A stretch of 52,098 nt of DNA, taken from positions 1 through 52,098 of the forward strand of contig CANIRZ010000009.1 of assembly GCA_947470185.1 (NCBI GenBank). The letters run 5' to 3'. Under the pieces are notes generated by a model, which did not search any database, had not been told where the DNA came from, and was given only the letters and a program-made list of their open reading frames with translations. Below, in pieces: positions 24,972 through 34,215 of this stretch. The first letter of the stretch is position 1. Each line of letters begins with the position of its first letter. Both the position numbers and the translations under genes were made by a program. The DNA is from Sphingomonadales bacterium. Its GTDB lineage: Bacteria > Pseudomonadota > Alphaproteobacteria > Sphingomonadales > Sphingomonadaceae.

Positions 24972-26138
24972 ATGACACGTAGAGTTTCCATCTTTGGCGC
25001 GACAGGTTCGGTCGGATTGTCGACATTAGACCTCATTCGTCAGCATCGTAGCGACTATCGCGTTGTCGCGCTAACGGCGAATGGCAATGCTGCTGCCATC
25101 GCGCAGTTGGCGCGGGAATTTGATGCCGAACTGGCGGTCGTCGCCGATGAAACGGCCTATGCCGACCTCAAGAACGCATTGGCCGGGACCGGTATAGAGG
25201 CCGCAGCAGGCGCAGAAGCGCTTGTGGAGGCCGCCAGACGCAATGTCGATTGGACGATGGCATCAATAGTAGGCTGTGCAGGGTTGCCCTCTACGATGGC
25301 TGCAATCGAGGCTGGGAAGACAGTCGCTTTAGCCAATAAGGAGGCGTTGGTTTCCGCTGGCGCTTTGATGATGGCAGCGGTGCGCCAATCGGGTGCGGTA
25401 CTGCTCCCCGTCGACAGCGAGCATAACGCCATATTCCAATGCCTCGCTGGCGGCAAAATTGACCAGGTGCGTAAGATCACCCTGACCGCAAGCGGCGGAC
25501 CCTTCCGTGCCTTCTCGCTTGATGAAATGCGGAATGTCACGCCAGCGCAAGCCGTTGCGCATCCCAATTGGGACATGGGTGCAAAGATCAGCATCGATTC
25601 CGCAACGATGATGAATAAGGGCCTTGAATTGATTGAGGCGTTTCACCTTTTCCCCGTTGGCCTGGATAAGCTTGATATCCTCGTCCATCCGCAATCGGTA
25701 ATCCATTCGATGGTTGAATATGTCGATTGTTCAACGCTGGCACAGTTGGGCTCGCCCGATATGCGCATTCCCATTGCAAGCACTCTTGCTTGGCCAGAGC
25801 GAATTGCCACGACGTGCAAGCCGCTTGATCTTGCTGCAATTGGCCAGCTTACGTTCGAGCAGCCTGATTTGGTCCGCTTTCCCGCGCTTCGGCTTGCGCG
25901 GGCAGCTATTACCGAAGGCGGGGCAAAGCCTGCTATCTTAAACGCAGCGAACGAGGTTGCGGTAGCCGCCTTTTTGGACGGCAAGATGAGGTTCCTGGAA
26001 ATTGCATCCCTAGTCGAAGAAACCCTGACGGCTTATGCGCCCGCAGCACCTATCAATTTGGATGACCTGTTCAGCATTGATGCAGGCGCCCGCCGTTACG
26101 CGCAGAACGAATTGGAGAAACTAACCCGTGGCCGCTGA
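24972..26138 (+). CDS. dxr: 1-deoxy-D-xylulose 5-phosphate reductoisomerase
   Basis: 388 aa; converts DXP to MEP with NADPH in the non-mevalonate isoprenoid pathway, feeding UppS and quinone side chains. Visible are the NADPH motif IFGATGSVGLSTLDLI, the metal- and substrate-binding LPVDSEHNAIFQ, LTASGGPFR and NWDMGAKISIDSATMMNKGLELIEA. Its 3' end overlaps rseP by 11 bp. Confidence 0.97.
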   Translation: MTRRVSIFGATGSVGLSTLDLIRQHRSDYRVVALTANGNAAAIAQLAREFDAELAVVADETAYADLKNALAGTGIEAAAGAEALVEAARRNVDWTMASIVGCAGLPSTMAAIEAGKTVALANKEALVSAGALMMAAVRQSGAVLLPVDSEHNAIFQCLAGGKIDQVRKITLTASGGPFRAFSLDEMRNVTPAQAVAHPNWDMGAKISIDSATMMNKGLELIEAFHLFPVGLDKLDILVHPQSVIHSMVEYVDCSTLAQLGSPDMRIPIASTLAWPERIATTCKPLDLAAIGQLTFEQPDLVRFPALRLARAAITEGGAKPAILNAANEVAVAAFLDGKMRFLEIASLVEETLTAYAPAAPINLDDLFSIDAGARRYAQNELEKLTRGR

Positions 26139-27249
26139 ATCCCCCAACATTATTCTCACCCTTTTCGCGTTTCTCGCGCTGATCGGTTCTCTCGTCGTGG
26201 TGCACGAACTGGGTCATTATGCCGTGGGCCGTTGGTTTGGGGTGAAGGCCGAGAAATTCTCGATCGGCTTTGGACCGCAGATTTGGGGGCGCGTAGACAA
26301 GCGCGGTACGTTATGGCGCGTTGGCCTGTTGCCATTGGGGGGCTTTGTCCAGTTTGCGGGGGACATGAATCCTGCAAGCCAAGCAGACGAAAGCTGGAAG
26401 CAATTGCCGGAGCATGAGCGCAATCAGATGTTCCAATCAAAAACATTGTGGCAACGTGCTCTTATCGTATCTGCCGGACCTGCAGTGAATTTTCTTCTCG
26501 CAATCCTTATCGCCATGGGCTTTCTGCTCGCTTTTGGTAAATCAGTAACGCCGCCAGTCGTCGATGTCGTTCAACCGAGGAGTGCGGCTGCGGCGGCTGG
26601 AATTCAAATCGGCGATCGGATCCTGACGTTGAATGGCCGAACTATCGACACTTTCGATGCGATGGCCCGCGAGGTCGTTATGATTCCAGGCGAAAAAATA
26701 GTCATGGAAATCGAGCGAAACGGCACGCGGCTTGAAAAGCAAGCTACCGTAGCTGCGGTCACTGAAGTGGACAGGTTCGGTAATGAATATCGGATTGGTC
26801 GCATTGGTATTGGTGCAAGCAAGTTGGAAACGCGCGAAGTAGGTCTGCTTGAGGCGCCTTGGGCAGCCGTGAAGCAAACAGGCAATATTCTGCGCCAACA
26901 GGTCATTGGTCTTGGGCAGATTATATCCGGCCGTCGGCCCATTTCCGAACTTGGCGGCCCCTTGAAAATCGCCAAAGTGTCTGGCGAGGCCATGAGCTTA
27001 GGCATATTGACGTTTATAAGCCTAGCCGCTTTGATTTCGATTAACTTGGGGTTCATCAATCTGCTGCCAATCCCGATGCTCGATGGAGGGCATTTGTTGC
27101 TCTACGGTATTGAGGCAGTGCGGCGGCGACCAGCCACGCCGCAAGTGCAGGAGTGGGCTTTCCGTGCAGGATTTGCGATGCTGGCAGCGTTCATGTTAAT
27201 GGTAACTTTCAATGACCTCGCGTCTTTCGGTCTTTTCGGTAGCAGTTGA
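26128..27249 (+). CDS. rseP: Site-2 intramembrane zinc metalloprotease RseP
   Basis: 373 aa membrane protease. The catalytic HELGH is at residues 26-30, a PDZ domain lies about 128-210 (VDVVQPRSAAAAAGIQIGDRI), and the second metal ligand region is NLLPIPMLDGGHLL near 310. It cuts anti-sigma factors during envelope stress and clears signal peptides. The start is GTG at 26128, preceded by GGAG, inside the dxr 3' end. Only one PDZ is evident to me, versus two in E. coli RseP. Confidence 0.95.
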   Translation: MAAESPNIILTLFAFLALIGSLVVVHELGHYAVGRWFGVKAEKFSIGFGPQIWGRVDKRGTLWRVGLLPLGGFVQFAGDMNPASQADESWKQLPEHERNQMFQSKTLWQRALIVSAGPAVNFLLAILIAMGFLLAFGKSVTPPVVDVVQPRSAAAAAGIQIGDRILTLNGRTIDTFDAMAREVVMIPGEKIVMEIERNGTRLEKQATVAAVTEVDRFGNEYRIGRIGIGASKLETREVGLLEAPWAAVKQTGNILRQQVIGLGQIISGRRPISELGGPLKIAKVSGEAMSLGILTFISLAALISINLGFINLLPIPMLDGGHLLLYGIEAVRRRPATPQVQEWAFRAGFAMLAAFMLMVTFNDLASFGLFGSS

Positions 27250-27350
27250 GGGCATTGCATACTTGATTGCGCGCGCTGCATCGGGCAGGGACACAAAACT
27301 ATTTTAGCGGCAGTTTGCCAACGCCCGGTGGCGGCCGGACATCAGATCGG

Positions 27351-30002
27351 ATGACAATGAAAAGTAGACCTCTCGGCAACTTCAAAAGCTTTGGCGTATT
27401 TTTGATGGGTTCGACTGCGCTTGCGGCGACGGGCAGCATGACACCGGCTTTTGCGCAAGCTGCACCCGCGATGCCAGTTGCCCAGCCTGAGGTAGCGGCA
27501 CCTGCCGAGATTATCCAATCCATCACTGTTGTTGGCACGCAGCGACTCGAAGCGGACACTGTGCGGTCTTACATCCGGTTACGCACCGGCCAACCATGGA
27601 CTCAGGTGTCTGCCGACCAAGCGCTTAAGGACCTTTACGCGACCGAATTGTTCGCCGATGTCTCCGTGCGCAACAATTCCGGCGCGGTTGTCATTGAAGT
27701 GCGAGAAAACCCAGTCGTGAACCGCATCATTCTTGAAGGCAATAAGCGCATCAAGAATGAAAAAATCGAACCTGAGATAAAGCTTGCGCCTCGTCAGATT
27801 TATTCGCGGTCCAAGGTGCGGGCTGACGTTGCACGCATTGTCGAGTTATATAAACGTCAAGGGCGCTTCGCTGCCGTCGTTGAACCAAAGCTGGTTCAGC
27901 TTGACCAAAACCGCGTTGATATCGTGTTTGAAATTACTGAAGGGCCAAAGTCCAAAGTTCAACAGATCAATATTATCGGTAACGACAAGTTTTCCGATGG
28001 TCAGCTGCGCGGTGAGATGGTTACCAAGCAAGCGCGTTTTTACCGTTTCTTTAGCTCAGGAACGAGCTATGATCCGGACCGCTTAGCGTTCGACCAACAG
28101 AAATTACGCCAATTTTACCTGACCCAGGGCTACGCCGATTTCCGCGTTGTTTCGGCGGTGGCCGAACTCACCCCTGATAAGCAAGACTTCATCATCACCT
28201 ATGTGGTTGAAGAAGGTAGCCGCTATAAATTCGGCGATGTGAAAGTAGAAAGCCAGATCCGCGATTTCGACTCAGGCCGTCTGACAGCCACGTTGCGCAT
28301 GAAAAAAGGCGATTACTACGACGCCAAAATGGTTGAAGACACGGTAGAGAGCCTATCCGAAACGGCTGGTTTGTTTGGTTATGCCTTTGCCGATGTGAAC
28401 CCGGACTTCCAGCGGGATAAAGAAACGTTGACGATGGGCATTACGTTTAACGTGGCGGAATCACCGCGCGTTTTCGTCGAGCGCGTCGACATTAACGGCA
28501 ACACGCTGACCCAAGACAAGGTCGTTCGCCGCGAATTCCGCTTGAACGAAGGCGACGCCTTTAACAGTATTCAGGTGAAGCGGACTGCGGAGCGCATCAA
28601 GTCACTTGGCTATTTTCAGGAAGATCTGGAAGTTGAACAGGCCCAGGGCAGTGCGCCTGACCGAATCGTTCTGACCACCAATGTCGAAGAAAAAGCGACT
28701 GGAGAGCTATCACTATCAGCCGGCTTCTCCTCGATTGAAAACTTCATCTTTCAAGGTTCAATCCGGCAGCGCAACTTCCGCGGTCTTGGCCAGGAATTGC
28801 GGACGAACATTTCCTATTCGTCTTATTCGAAATCGGCCGAAATTGGCTTTACGGAGCCATATCTTTTTGACCGTTCGATGGCGATTTCAGGCGATATATT
28901 CCGCCGTGATTTAAACAGCTTTAACTTCTTTAATAACCAGCGCAACACAACCTACCAGCAGGCAACAACAGGCTTTCAGTTGCGTCTTGGCGTACCGGTC
29001 AACGAATATATTTATTTTCAGGCACGGTACGGCTTAAGCCAGGACGACATTTCGCTTGATGAAAATACATTCTTTTCGGGAAATCCGCCGACCTGTGACC
29101 CTATCCTCGCTGGGCGTTTTCTCTGCGATGCTATTGGTAAGCGCCTGACGTCGTCGCTAGGCTACACGTTGTTGTATGATGACCGAGATAACCGGATCCG
29201 TCCAACCCGTGGCCAAAGCTTCGGTGTAAGCCAAGATTTCGCAGGGCTTGGTGGCAGCGTCAAATATATCAAAACCCGAATTAACGCCGACAAATATTGG
29301 AAGCCGTTTGGTAATTTCGTGTTCGGTTTGTCGTTTGAGAGCGGGTATATCCATCCGTTGGAAAACCGTGGACTGGCGGGGATTGACGATGTCCGTTTAA
29401 CGGATCGCTTCTATTTGGGTGAGCCGCAAATGCGTGGTTTCGATATTCGCGGTGTAGGGCCGCGCGTTCAACGTATTTTTCAGGAAGGCAAGATTGTGAA
29501 CGGAGTCGCGGTTAATAGCCCAATTACCGACCGCAATCAGATTCAAGACGATGCCATCGGTGGCCGTTTCTATTATATGGGCCGTGCAGAATTGCAGATC
29601 CCATTGGGTAGCGGCGCTAAGGAGTTGGGCCTGCGCCCGTCTCTGTTTGTCGATGTTGGATCGGTGTTCGACGTTACGCGGCCAGTCCTGCAGAGCGTGC
29701 GGCAACGCGAAGTATTGGCAGACGGCACGCAAGGCGGGGTGCTGTATTATTACGTCGATGCCGCGGGGGCTCTGCAGACGTCCACAACTAATATTAATGG
29801 CGATGGATCTGCACGGGTCGAGGCGTTCCGGTTCAAAGAAGAATTCCTCGGCGACACATGGAAGCCGCGGCTTTCGGTTGGATTCGGTGTAAACTGGAAC
29901 TCACCATTTGGTCCATTCAGGATAGATATCGCGCGTGCTCTGCTAAAACAGCCGGGCGACGACACCAAATTATTTACTTTCAACGTAGGGACACAATTCT
30001 AA
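27351..30002 (+). CDS. bamA: Outer membrane protein assembly factor BamA
   Basis: 883 aa, the Omp85 core of the BAM complex that folds outer-membrane proteins. A signal peptide (MKSRPLGNFKSFG..AFAQ) is followed by five POTRA repeats, the first starting at IIQSITVVGTQRLEADTV, and a 16-stranded barrel with the family signatures RFYLGEPQMRGFDIRGVGP and the C-terminal FRIDIARALLKQPGDDTKLFTFNVGTQF-type ending (terminal Phe). The ATG at 27351 or the one at 27357 fits; a longer frame upstream adds non-signal sequence. It overlaps ompH by one base. Confidence 0.96.
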   Translation: MTMKSRPLGNFKSFGVFLMGSTALAATGSMTPAFAQAAPAMPVAQPEVAAPAEIIQSITVVGTQRLEADTVRSYIRLRTGQPWTQVSADQALKDLYATELFADVSVRNNSGAVVIEVRENPVVNRIILEGNKRIKNEKIEPEIKLAPRQIYSRSKVRADVARIVELYKRQGRFAAVVEPKLVQLDQNRVDIVFEITEGPKSKVQQINIIGNDKFSDGQLRGEMVTKQARFYRFFSSGTSYDPDRLAFDQQKLRQFYLTQGYADFRVVSAVAELTPDKQDFIITYVVEEGSRYKFGDVKVESQIRDFDSGRLTATLRMKKGDYYDAKMVEDTVESLSETAGLFGYAFADVNPDFQRDKETLTMGITFNVAESPRVFVERVDINGNTLTQDKVVRREFRLNEGDAFNSIQVKRTAERIKSLGYFQEDLEVEQAQGSAPDRIVLTTNVEEKATGELSLSAGFSSIENFIFQGSIRQRNFRGLGQELRTNISYSSYSKSAEIGFTEPYLFDRSMAISGDIFRRDLNSFNFFNNQRNTTYQQATTGFQLRLGVPVNEYIYFQARYGLSQDDISLDENTFFSGNPPTCDPILAGRFLCDAIGKRLTSSLGYTLLYDDRDNRIRPTRGQSFGVSQDFAGLGGSVKYIKTRINADKYWKPFGNFVFGLSFESGYIHPLENRGLAGIDDVRLTDRFYLGEPQMRGFDIRGVGPRVQRIFQEGKIVNGVAVNSPITDRNQIQDDAIGGRFYYMGRAELQIPLGSGAKELGLRPSLFVDVGSVFDVTRPVLQSVRQREVLADGTQGGVLYYYVDAAGALQTSTTNINGDGSARVEAFRFKEEFLGDTWKPRLSVGFGVNWNSPFGPFRIDIARALLKQPGDDTKLFTFNVGTQF

Positions 30003-30688
30003 TGAACATTCGTAACACCGCCCTTGTGGCCGCTCTTTTGTCGGCAGTTGTTATCACTGCACCAGCATCTGCTCAGGTTTCGGGTATTGCCACGTCAGAC
30101 ACGGCAGTCGCTATCTTGCGTTCAAAGGCGCTGGGCGCTGCGTATCAGCAGATCGGCACGCAATATGCGGCTGTATCGCAGCAGTTGCAAACAAAGCGTC
30201 AAGAAATCAACAACCTGAATGCGCAGCTTGATACCGACAAGAACAAAGAGCTGACCCAGGCCGAGCTTGATGTTGCGATTAAGGCAAAAAACCCGTTGCT
30301 CACGCAGATTGACGCGAAGCAAAAGGAAATGAGCGCGCTTCAGGATCCGGTTATCCTTGCACAGCTATATTCCATCGAGCAAATTGCCCTGAAATATGAC
30401 GCGGCACAGCAGGCTGTCATCACGGCCAAACGCATCAGCGTTATCCTTGCGCCGGATGCATTTGTCTGGGCGCCGGAATCGGTTGATGTGACGACTGCTA
30501 TTACGGCTGAACTCGATAAGCTATTGCCTTCGGTCACGATCACACCGCCAGCCGGTTGGCGTCCTTCGCGCCAGATTGGTGCGCTGTACCAGCAAATCCA
30601 GCAGTTGATTAACAACGCGTCACAGCAAGCGCAGGCCGCGGCTGCTCAGCCACAGGCAGCGGCTGCCGCACAACCCGACAGCCGTTAA
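30002..30688 (+). CDS. OmpH/Skp-family periplasmic chaperone
   Basis: 228 aa. A signal peptide ([25 protein letters not shown]) precedes a coiled-coil region with many Gln and Lys ([27 protein letters not shown]), the arms of the jellyfish-shaped Skp trimer. The C terminus is an Ala/Gln-rich tail, longer than in E. coli Skp (161 aa). The ATG at 30002 overlaps the bamA stop (TAATG). It escorts outer-membrane proteins to the BAM complex, as its place behind bamA indicates. Confidence 0.88.
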   Translation: MNIRNTALVAALLSAVVITAPASAQVSGIATSDTAVAILRSKALGAAYQQIGTQYAAVSQQLQTKRQEINNLNAQLDTDKNKELTQAELDVAIKAKNPLLTQIDAKQKEMSALQDPVILAQLYSIEQIALKYDAAQQAVITAKRISVILAPDAFVWAPESVDVTTAITAELDKLLPSVTITPPAGWRPSRQIGALYQQIQQLINNASQQAQAAAAQPQAAAAAQPDSR

Positions 30689-30693
30689 TCCGC

Positions 30694-31155
30694 ATGTCGG
30701 GGGACGATTACAGCAATTACGACATCCGCAGGGTGATGGCGGTGCTTCCGCACCGTTACCCCATGCTTTTAGTCGATCGGGTAGAAGAGCTCGTTCCCGA
30801 CGAGCGGATTTGCGCTGTCAAGGCCGTAACTATGAATGAAGGGTTCTTTCAGGGACATTTTCCTGGAAGGCCTATCATGCCCGGCGTAATGATTGTTGAG
30901 GCACTTGCCCAAGCGGCTGGTGTTTTGGCGATGGAAAGCCTTGGTCTTATAGGGTCAGGTAAGCTTGTGTATTTCATGTCGATTGACAATGCCAAGTTCC
31001 GTGCGCCCGTCGAACCTGGCTGCCTTTTACATCTTCATGTCACGTTCGTCCAAAAGCGCGCGCGCGTCTGCAAGTTCGCCGGGCGTGCCATGGTTGGCGA
31101 CCAGGTCGCTGCTGAAGCCGAGTTTATGGCGATGATTGCAGAGCCGCCTGCTTAA
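30694..31155 (+). CDS. fabZ: 3-hydroxyacyl-ACP dehydratase FabZ
   Basis: 153 aa hotdog-fold dehydratase of type II fatty acid synthesis. The catalytic His55 in [17 protein letters not shown] and Glu69 in the same segment are present, along with [13 protein letters not shown]. It begins 5 bp after ompH. In most proteobacteria lpxD lies between these two and lpxA follows; neither is here. Confidence 0.96.
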   Translation: MSGDDYSNYDIRRVMAVLPHRYPMLLVDRVEELVPDERICAVKAVTMNEGFFQGHFPGRPIMPGVMIVEALAQAAGVLAMESLGLIGSGKLVYFMSIDNAKFRAPVEPGCLLHLHVTFVQKRARVCKFAGRAMVGDQVAAEAEFMAMIAEPPA

Positions 31156-31268
31156 ACGGCAGGGCCTAGCCCAAAGCTTAACTCGGCCTGAGCGCTGCAG
31201 TTATTTTTAACAGTCAGTTCTTGCCTTCTTTAAGCGTGCCCGCTATGCGCGGCGCTTCCGAATTTAGG

Positions 31269-31291
31269 GCTACCGGTCGGAAACCGGTGGC
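31269..31291 (+). promoter_or_regulatory. Hairpin in the rpmE leader
   Basis: GCTACCGGT (31269-31277) pairs with ACCGGTGGC (31283-31291) around CGGAA, 9 bp with one G-T pair. It ends 18 bp before the rpmE ATG, next to the AAAGGA ribosome binding site (31297-31302). It could limit translation or mark the end of the fabZ transcript. Confidence 0.35.
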
Positions 31292-31309
31292 TGAACAAAG
31301 GAATTATGT

Positions 31310-31537
31310 ATGAAAGCCGACATTCACCCCGATTATCACATGATCAAGGTGCAGATGACCGATGGAACTGTCTTCGAAACGCGCTCCACCTGGGGCAAGG
31401 AAGGCGACACGTTGGCATTGGATATCGATCCAACCTCGCATCCAGCATGGACCGGTGGATCAGGCCGTATGCTTGATACTGGTGGTCGTGTTGCCCAGTT
31501 TAACAAGCGTTTTGGTGGCCTCAGCCTCAAAAAGTAA
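31310..31537 (+). CDS. rpmE: 50S ribosomal protein L31
   Basis: 75 aa large-subunit protein. The start [20 protein letters not shown] and the TSHPAWTGG and [11 protein letters not shown] segments are typical of L31. It has no Cys, so the zinc-binding CxxC of the C+ form is absent and this is a C-minus type, common in Alphaproteobacteria. AAAGGA sits seven bases before the ATG. Confidence 0.96.
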   Translation: MKADIHPDYHMIKVQMTDGTVFETRSTWGKEGDTLALDIDPTSHPAWTGGSGRMLDTGGRVAQFNKRFGGLSLKK

Positions 31538-31547
31538 GAATATCCAT

Positions 31548-31569
31548 GTGCTGGGTTGACGCCCGGCAC
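31548..31569 (+). terminator. Probable weak terminator of rpmE
   Basis: GTGCTGGG (31548-31555) pairs with CCCGGCAC (31562-31569) around a six-base loop, followed by AGGGTAATTTT. The T run is short and offset, so termination may be incomplete. Confidence 0.4.
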
Positions 31570-31621
31570 AGGGTAATTTTAAGGCTAAAGAATAGGAGCG
31601 CGTCTGCCTTAGTGACGCTAT

Positions 31622-31699
31622 GGCGATCGTAGCTCAGTTGGTTAGAGCGCTGGTTTGTGGTACCAGAGGTCGGGGGTTCAAGACCCCTCGGTCGCCCCA
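31622..31699 (+). tRNA. tRNA-His (anticodon GUG)
   Basis: 78 nt with an encoded G-1 (31622) that faces C73 and an encoded CCA (31697-31699), the tRNA-His identity elements. Acceptor GCGATCG pairs with CGGTCGC; the anticodon stem CTGGT/ACCAG encloses loop TTGTGGT with anticodon GTG. The T loop reads GTTCAAGAC. Confidence 0.97.
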
Positions 31700-31810
31700 T
31701 TTATCTCCCTCCATATTCTGGATGACATTTCAGGCGCGTAATATTATTACACGTTCTCGCAATTTGATTCCGAAGCCGCAATGCGGCATTTTCGCACAGG
31801 GGAATGCATG

Positions 31811-32842
31811 ATGCCCGCTATCTGGGACTTGCCTGATTTTGACTCGCACGAAGCTGTTCATGTGTTTGATGACCGCGCCACCGGTCTTAAGGCAGTGATC
31901 GCTGTTCATTCGACTCATTTGGGGCCTGCAGCAGGTGGAACGCGCTTTTGGCATTATGCCGACTCGCAAGCTGCGGTCACTGATGCGCTGCGCCTATCGC
32001 GCGGAATGAGCTACAAAAATGCGATGGCAGGGCTTTCTGCAGGTGGCGGCAAGGCTGTCATTCTTGCCAACTCTGCGCGCACTAAACCGCAGGATATGCT
32101 TGATGCATTTGCCCGCGCGGTGGATTCACTAGGCGGCAAATACATCACTGCGCAGGATGTTGGCATGTCTGAGGCGGATATGGTGTCGCTGTCGAAGGTC
32201 ACACCGCATGTCGCCGGGCTGCCTGACCAAGGCGGTGATCCCGGTCCTTACACAGCGCGTGGCGTGTTTTTAGGGGTTCAGGCAGCAGCCAAACATGCGT
32301 TGGGTACAGATGACATGTCGGGCGTTCACGTCGCTATTCAGGGCGTGGGCAGTGTTGGTGGCGGTCTTGCCCGTTATCTTGCAGATCATGGGGCTAAGCT
32401 GACACTGGCTGACGTAGATGCACAGCGTGCCGCTGACTTGGCGGTTGAGCTGGGCGGAAACAGCGTAGCTGCAACTGACATTATGAATGTCGAAGCGGAT
32501 ATCTTCAGCCCGTGCGCATTAGGTGCGATACTGACTGAAGCGAGCGTGTCTGCGTTAAAAGTGCGTGCGGTTGCAGGTGGCGCAAATAATCAGCTTGCGA
32601 CTGGGCATGAGGGGCGCATGCTAGCCGATCGTGGTATTTTATACGCCCCTGATTATGTGGTCAATGCTGGCGGCATTATCAACGTTTTGCGCCACATTGA
32701 AAATGCCGACGATGCAGAAATCAATCGCCGCATTAACGCCATTCCCGAGCGGTTGGCAGCTATCTGGGCGGAAAGCGATTTGGGCCGTAAAACACCAGCA
32801 GAAGTTGCAGACAATATGGCGCAAAAACTTATCGGTAGGTGA
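31811..32842 (+). CDS. Glu/Leu/Phe/Val dehydrogenase family protein (leucine dehydrogenase-like)
   Basis: 343 aa NAD-dependent amino acid dehydrogenase. The catalytic Lys is in GLSAGGGKAVIL (the leucine dehydrogenase pattern MAGLSAGGGK), the dinucleotide fold is VAIQGVGSVGGGLARYL, and VAGGANNQLA and VNAGGIINV close the cofactor site. The shorter length and pattern favour leucine/valine or phenylalanine rather than glutamate dehydrogenase. Two adjacent ATGs (31808, 31811) are possible; AGGGGA at 31798-31803 suits the second better. It lies just upstream of the ccm genes but 50 bp away with no evident shared role. Confidence 0.88.
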   Translation: MPAIWDLPDFDSHEAVHVFDDRATGLKAVIAVHSTHLGPAAGGTRFWHYADSQAAVTDALRLSRGMSYKNAMAGLSAGGGKAVILANSARTKPQDMLDAFARAVDSLGGKYITAQDVGMSEADMVSLSKVTPHVAGLPDQGGDPGPYTARGVFLGVQAAAKHALGTDDMSGVHVAIQGVGSVGGGLARYLADHGAKLTLADVDAQRAADLAVELGGNSVAATDIMNVEADIFSPCALGAILTEASVSALKVRAVAGGANNQLATGHEGRMLADRGILYAPDYVVNAGGIINVLRHIENADDAEINRRINAIPERLAAIWAESDLGRKTPAEVADNMAQKLIGR

Positions 32843-32894
32843 TGCCAAATTCGTTGGCCTAACGCTTTTGCAGTGCTAGAGACCCACCCTAGAT

Positions 32895-33611
32895 ATGCAC
32901 CGTTTCGCCAATCCTGCCCGTTTTTTGCGTATCGCAAGGCCACTTACCCCGGCTTTGTTCTTGCTCGGGCTTATCCTGACCCTTGCTGCCTGTATTTGGG
33001 GGCTATTCTTCACGCCGACTGAACGGTTGATGGGCGACACAGTCAAGATCATCTTTGTTCATGTCCCTGCCGCTTGGCTCGGTATGGGGGGATGGACTGG
33101 CATTGCCATTGCGAGCATTGTCCAATTGGTGTGGCGTCACCCGCTGGCGGGCGTGTCTGCCCGTGCAATCGCGGTTCCCGGAGCGACCTTTGCTGCGATT
33201 TGCCTCATTACGGGATCGATATGGGGGCGACCCACTTGGGGAACTTGGTGGGTTTGGGATGGCCGACTGACATCAATGCTTGTGCTCTTTTTTTTATATC
33301 TCGGATATATTGCGTTATCCAATGCGTCGAGCGACAAAGGCGATACCAGTCGCGTTGCCGCAGTTTTTGGAATCATTGGCGCAATCAACATCCCTATCAT
33401 CAACCGCTCGGTCATCTGGTGGGAAAGCCAGCACCAAAAGGCAAGCATCACCTTGGGTGGATCATCGATTGACTCGGCCTATTTGGTGCCCTTGTTTGTG
33501 GCCGTCGTCGGATTCAGTTTATTGTTCGGCGCACTGGTGCTGATGCGGATGCGCGCTGCTCTTGCGGAAATGCGGATTGAGGCGCGGATGCGCAGGATGG
33601 CGGAGGGCTGA
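32895..33611 (+). CDS. ccmC: Heme exporter/cytochrome c maturation protein CcmC
   Basis: 238 aa inner-membrane protein with six hydrophobic segments. The heme-handling WxWD tryptophan-rich motif is present as WGTWWVWDGRLTS at about residues 115-127, flanked by His (FVHVPAAW) expected to ligand heme. It delivers heme to CcmE. It heads the ccm operon here; ccmA and ccmB, its usual ABC partners, are not in the window. Stop and ccmD start share a base (TGATG). Confidence 0.95.
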   Translation: MHRFANPARFLRIARPLTPALFLLGLILTLAACIWGLFFTPTERLMGDTVKIIFVHVPAAWLGMGGWTGIAIASIVQLVWRHPLAGVSARAIAVPGATFAAICLITGSIWGRPTWGTWWVWDGRLTSMLVLFFLYLGYIALSNASSDKGDTSRVAAVFGIIGAINIPIINRSVIWWESQHQKASITLGGSSIDSAYLVPLFVAVVGFSLLFGALVLMRMRAALAEMRIEARMRRMAEG

Positions 33612-33742
33612 TGCCCCACGCTCCGTTCATCATCGCATCCTTTGCCGTTACAGGCGTCTGCATGACTTGGCTTGTCGTCTCAAGTTACCTGTCTATGCGC
33701 CGCGCAGAGGCGTCGGCTGCCGAGCTAAAGGATCGGCCATGA
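33611..33742 (+). CDS. ccmD: Heme exporter subunit CcmD
   Basis: A 43-aa protein, too short for many gene finders. It reads MPHAPFIIASFAVTGVCMTW then LVVSSYLSMRRAEASAAELK and DRP: one membrane segment (about 6-25) followed by a short basic cytoplasmic tail, the CcmD layout. It fits exactly between ccmC and ccmE, with one-base (TGATG) and four-base (ATGA) overlaps. CcmD helps release holo-CcmE from CcmABC. Confidence 0.85.
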   Translation: MPHAPFIIASFAVTGVCMTWLVVSSYLSMRRAEASAAELKDRP

Positions 33743-34188
33743 AGCCAAAGCATCAGCGGTTGCTGTTGGCAGTTATTGCTGTTGCTGCTCTGGTTGGTGC
33801 TGGCCTGATCGCCGCATCTGCCTTACGCGAAGAGGCATCCTATTTTTACACCCCTACAACGTTGGCATCAGCCAATGTCGAGCCCGGAAAAGCCATCAGG
33901 TTAGGCGGCATGGTGCAAAAAGGATCCATCGTGCGTGGCAGTGACGGCGTTTCGATAACATTTACGGTTCAGGACCAAGAGCGCAGTCAGAAAGTGGCCT
34001 ATCGCGGAATTACGCCTGACCTGTTTGTAGAAGGTTCCGGGGTCGTTGCAGATGGTCGGCTTAGACCAGATCGCGTGTTTGTCGCCGATAGCTTGCTTGC
34101 CAAGCATGATGAAAACTATGTGCCAAGAGAATTGGCGGACATTGACATGAGTGCGGCCGCACACACGAAGGATACGCTTGTACCATGA
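33739..34188 (+). CDS. ccmE: Cytochrome c maturation heme chaperone CcmE
   Basis: 149 aa periplasmic heme chaperone anchored by one N-terminal membrane segment (about 7-27). The heme-attaching His123 and Tyr127 are present in LLAKHDENYVPRE (HxxxY). A beta-barrel core precedes them (ITFTVQDQERSQKVAYRG). The start in the ccmD stop (ATGA) gives MKPKHQRLLL; a longer in-frame start lies within ccmC and is rejected. Confidence 0.95.
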   Translation: MKPKHQRLLLAVIAVAALVGAGLIAASALREEASYFYTPTTLASANVEPGKAIRLGGMVQKGSIVRGSDGVSITFTVQDQERSQKVAYRGITPDLFVEGSGVVADGRLRPDRVFVADSLLAKHDENYVPRELADIDMSAAAHTKDTLVP

Positions 34189-34215
34189 GGATATTGGCGA
34201 AATGAGGGCTTTCAC

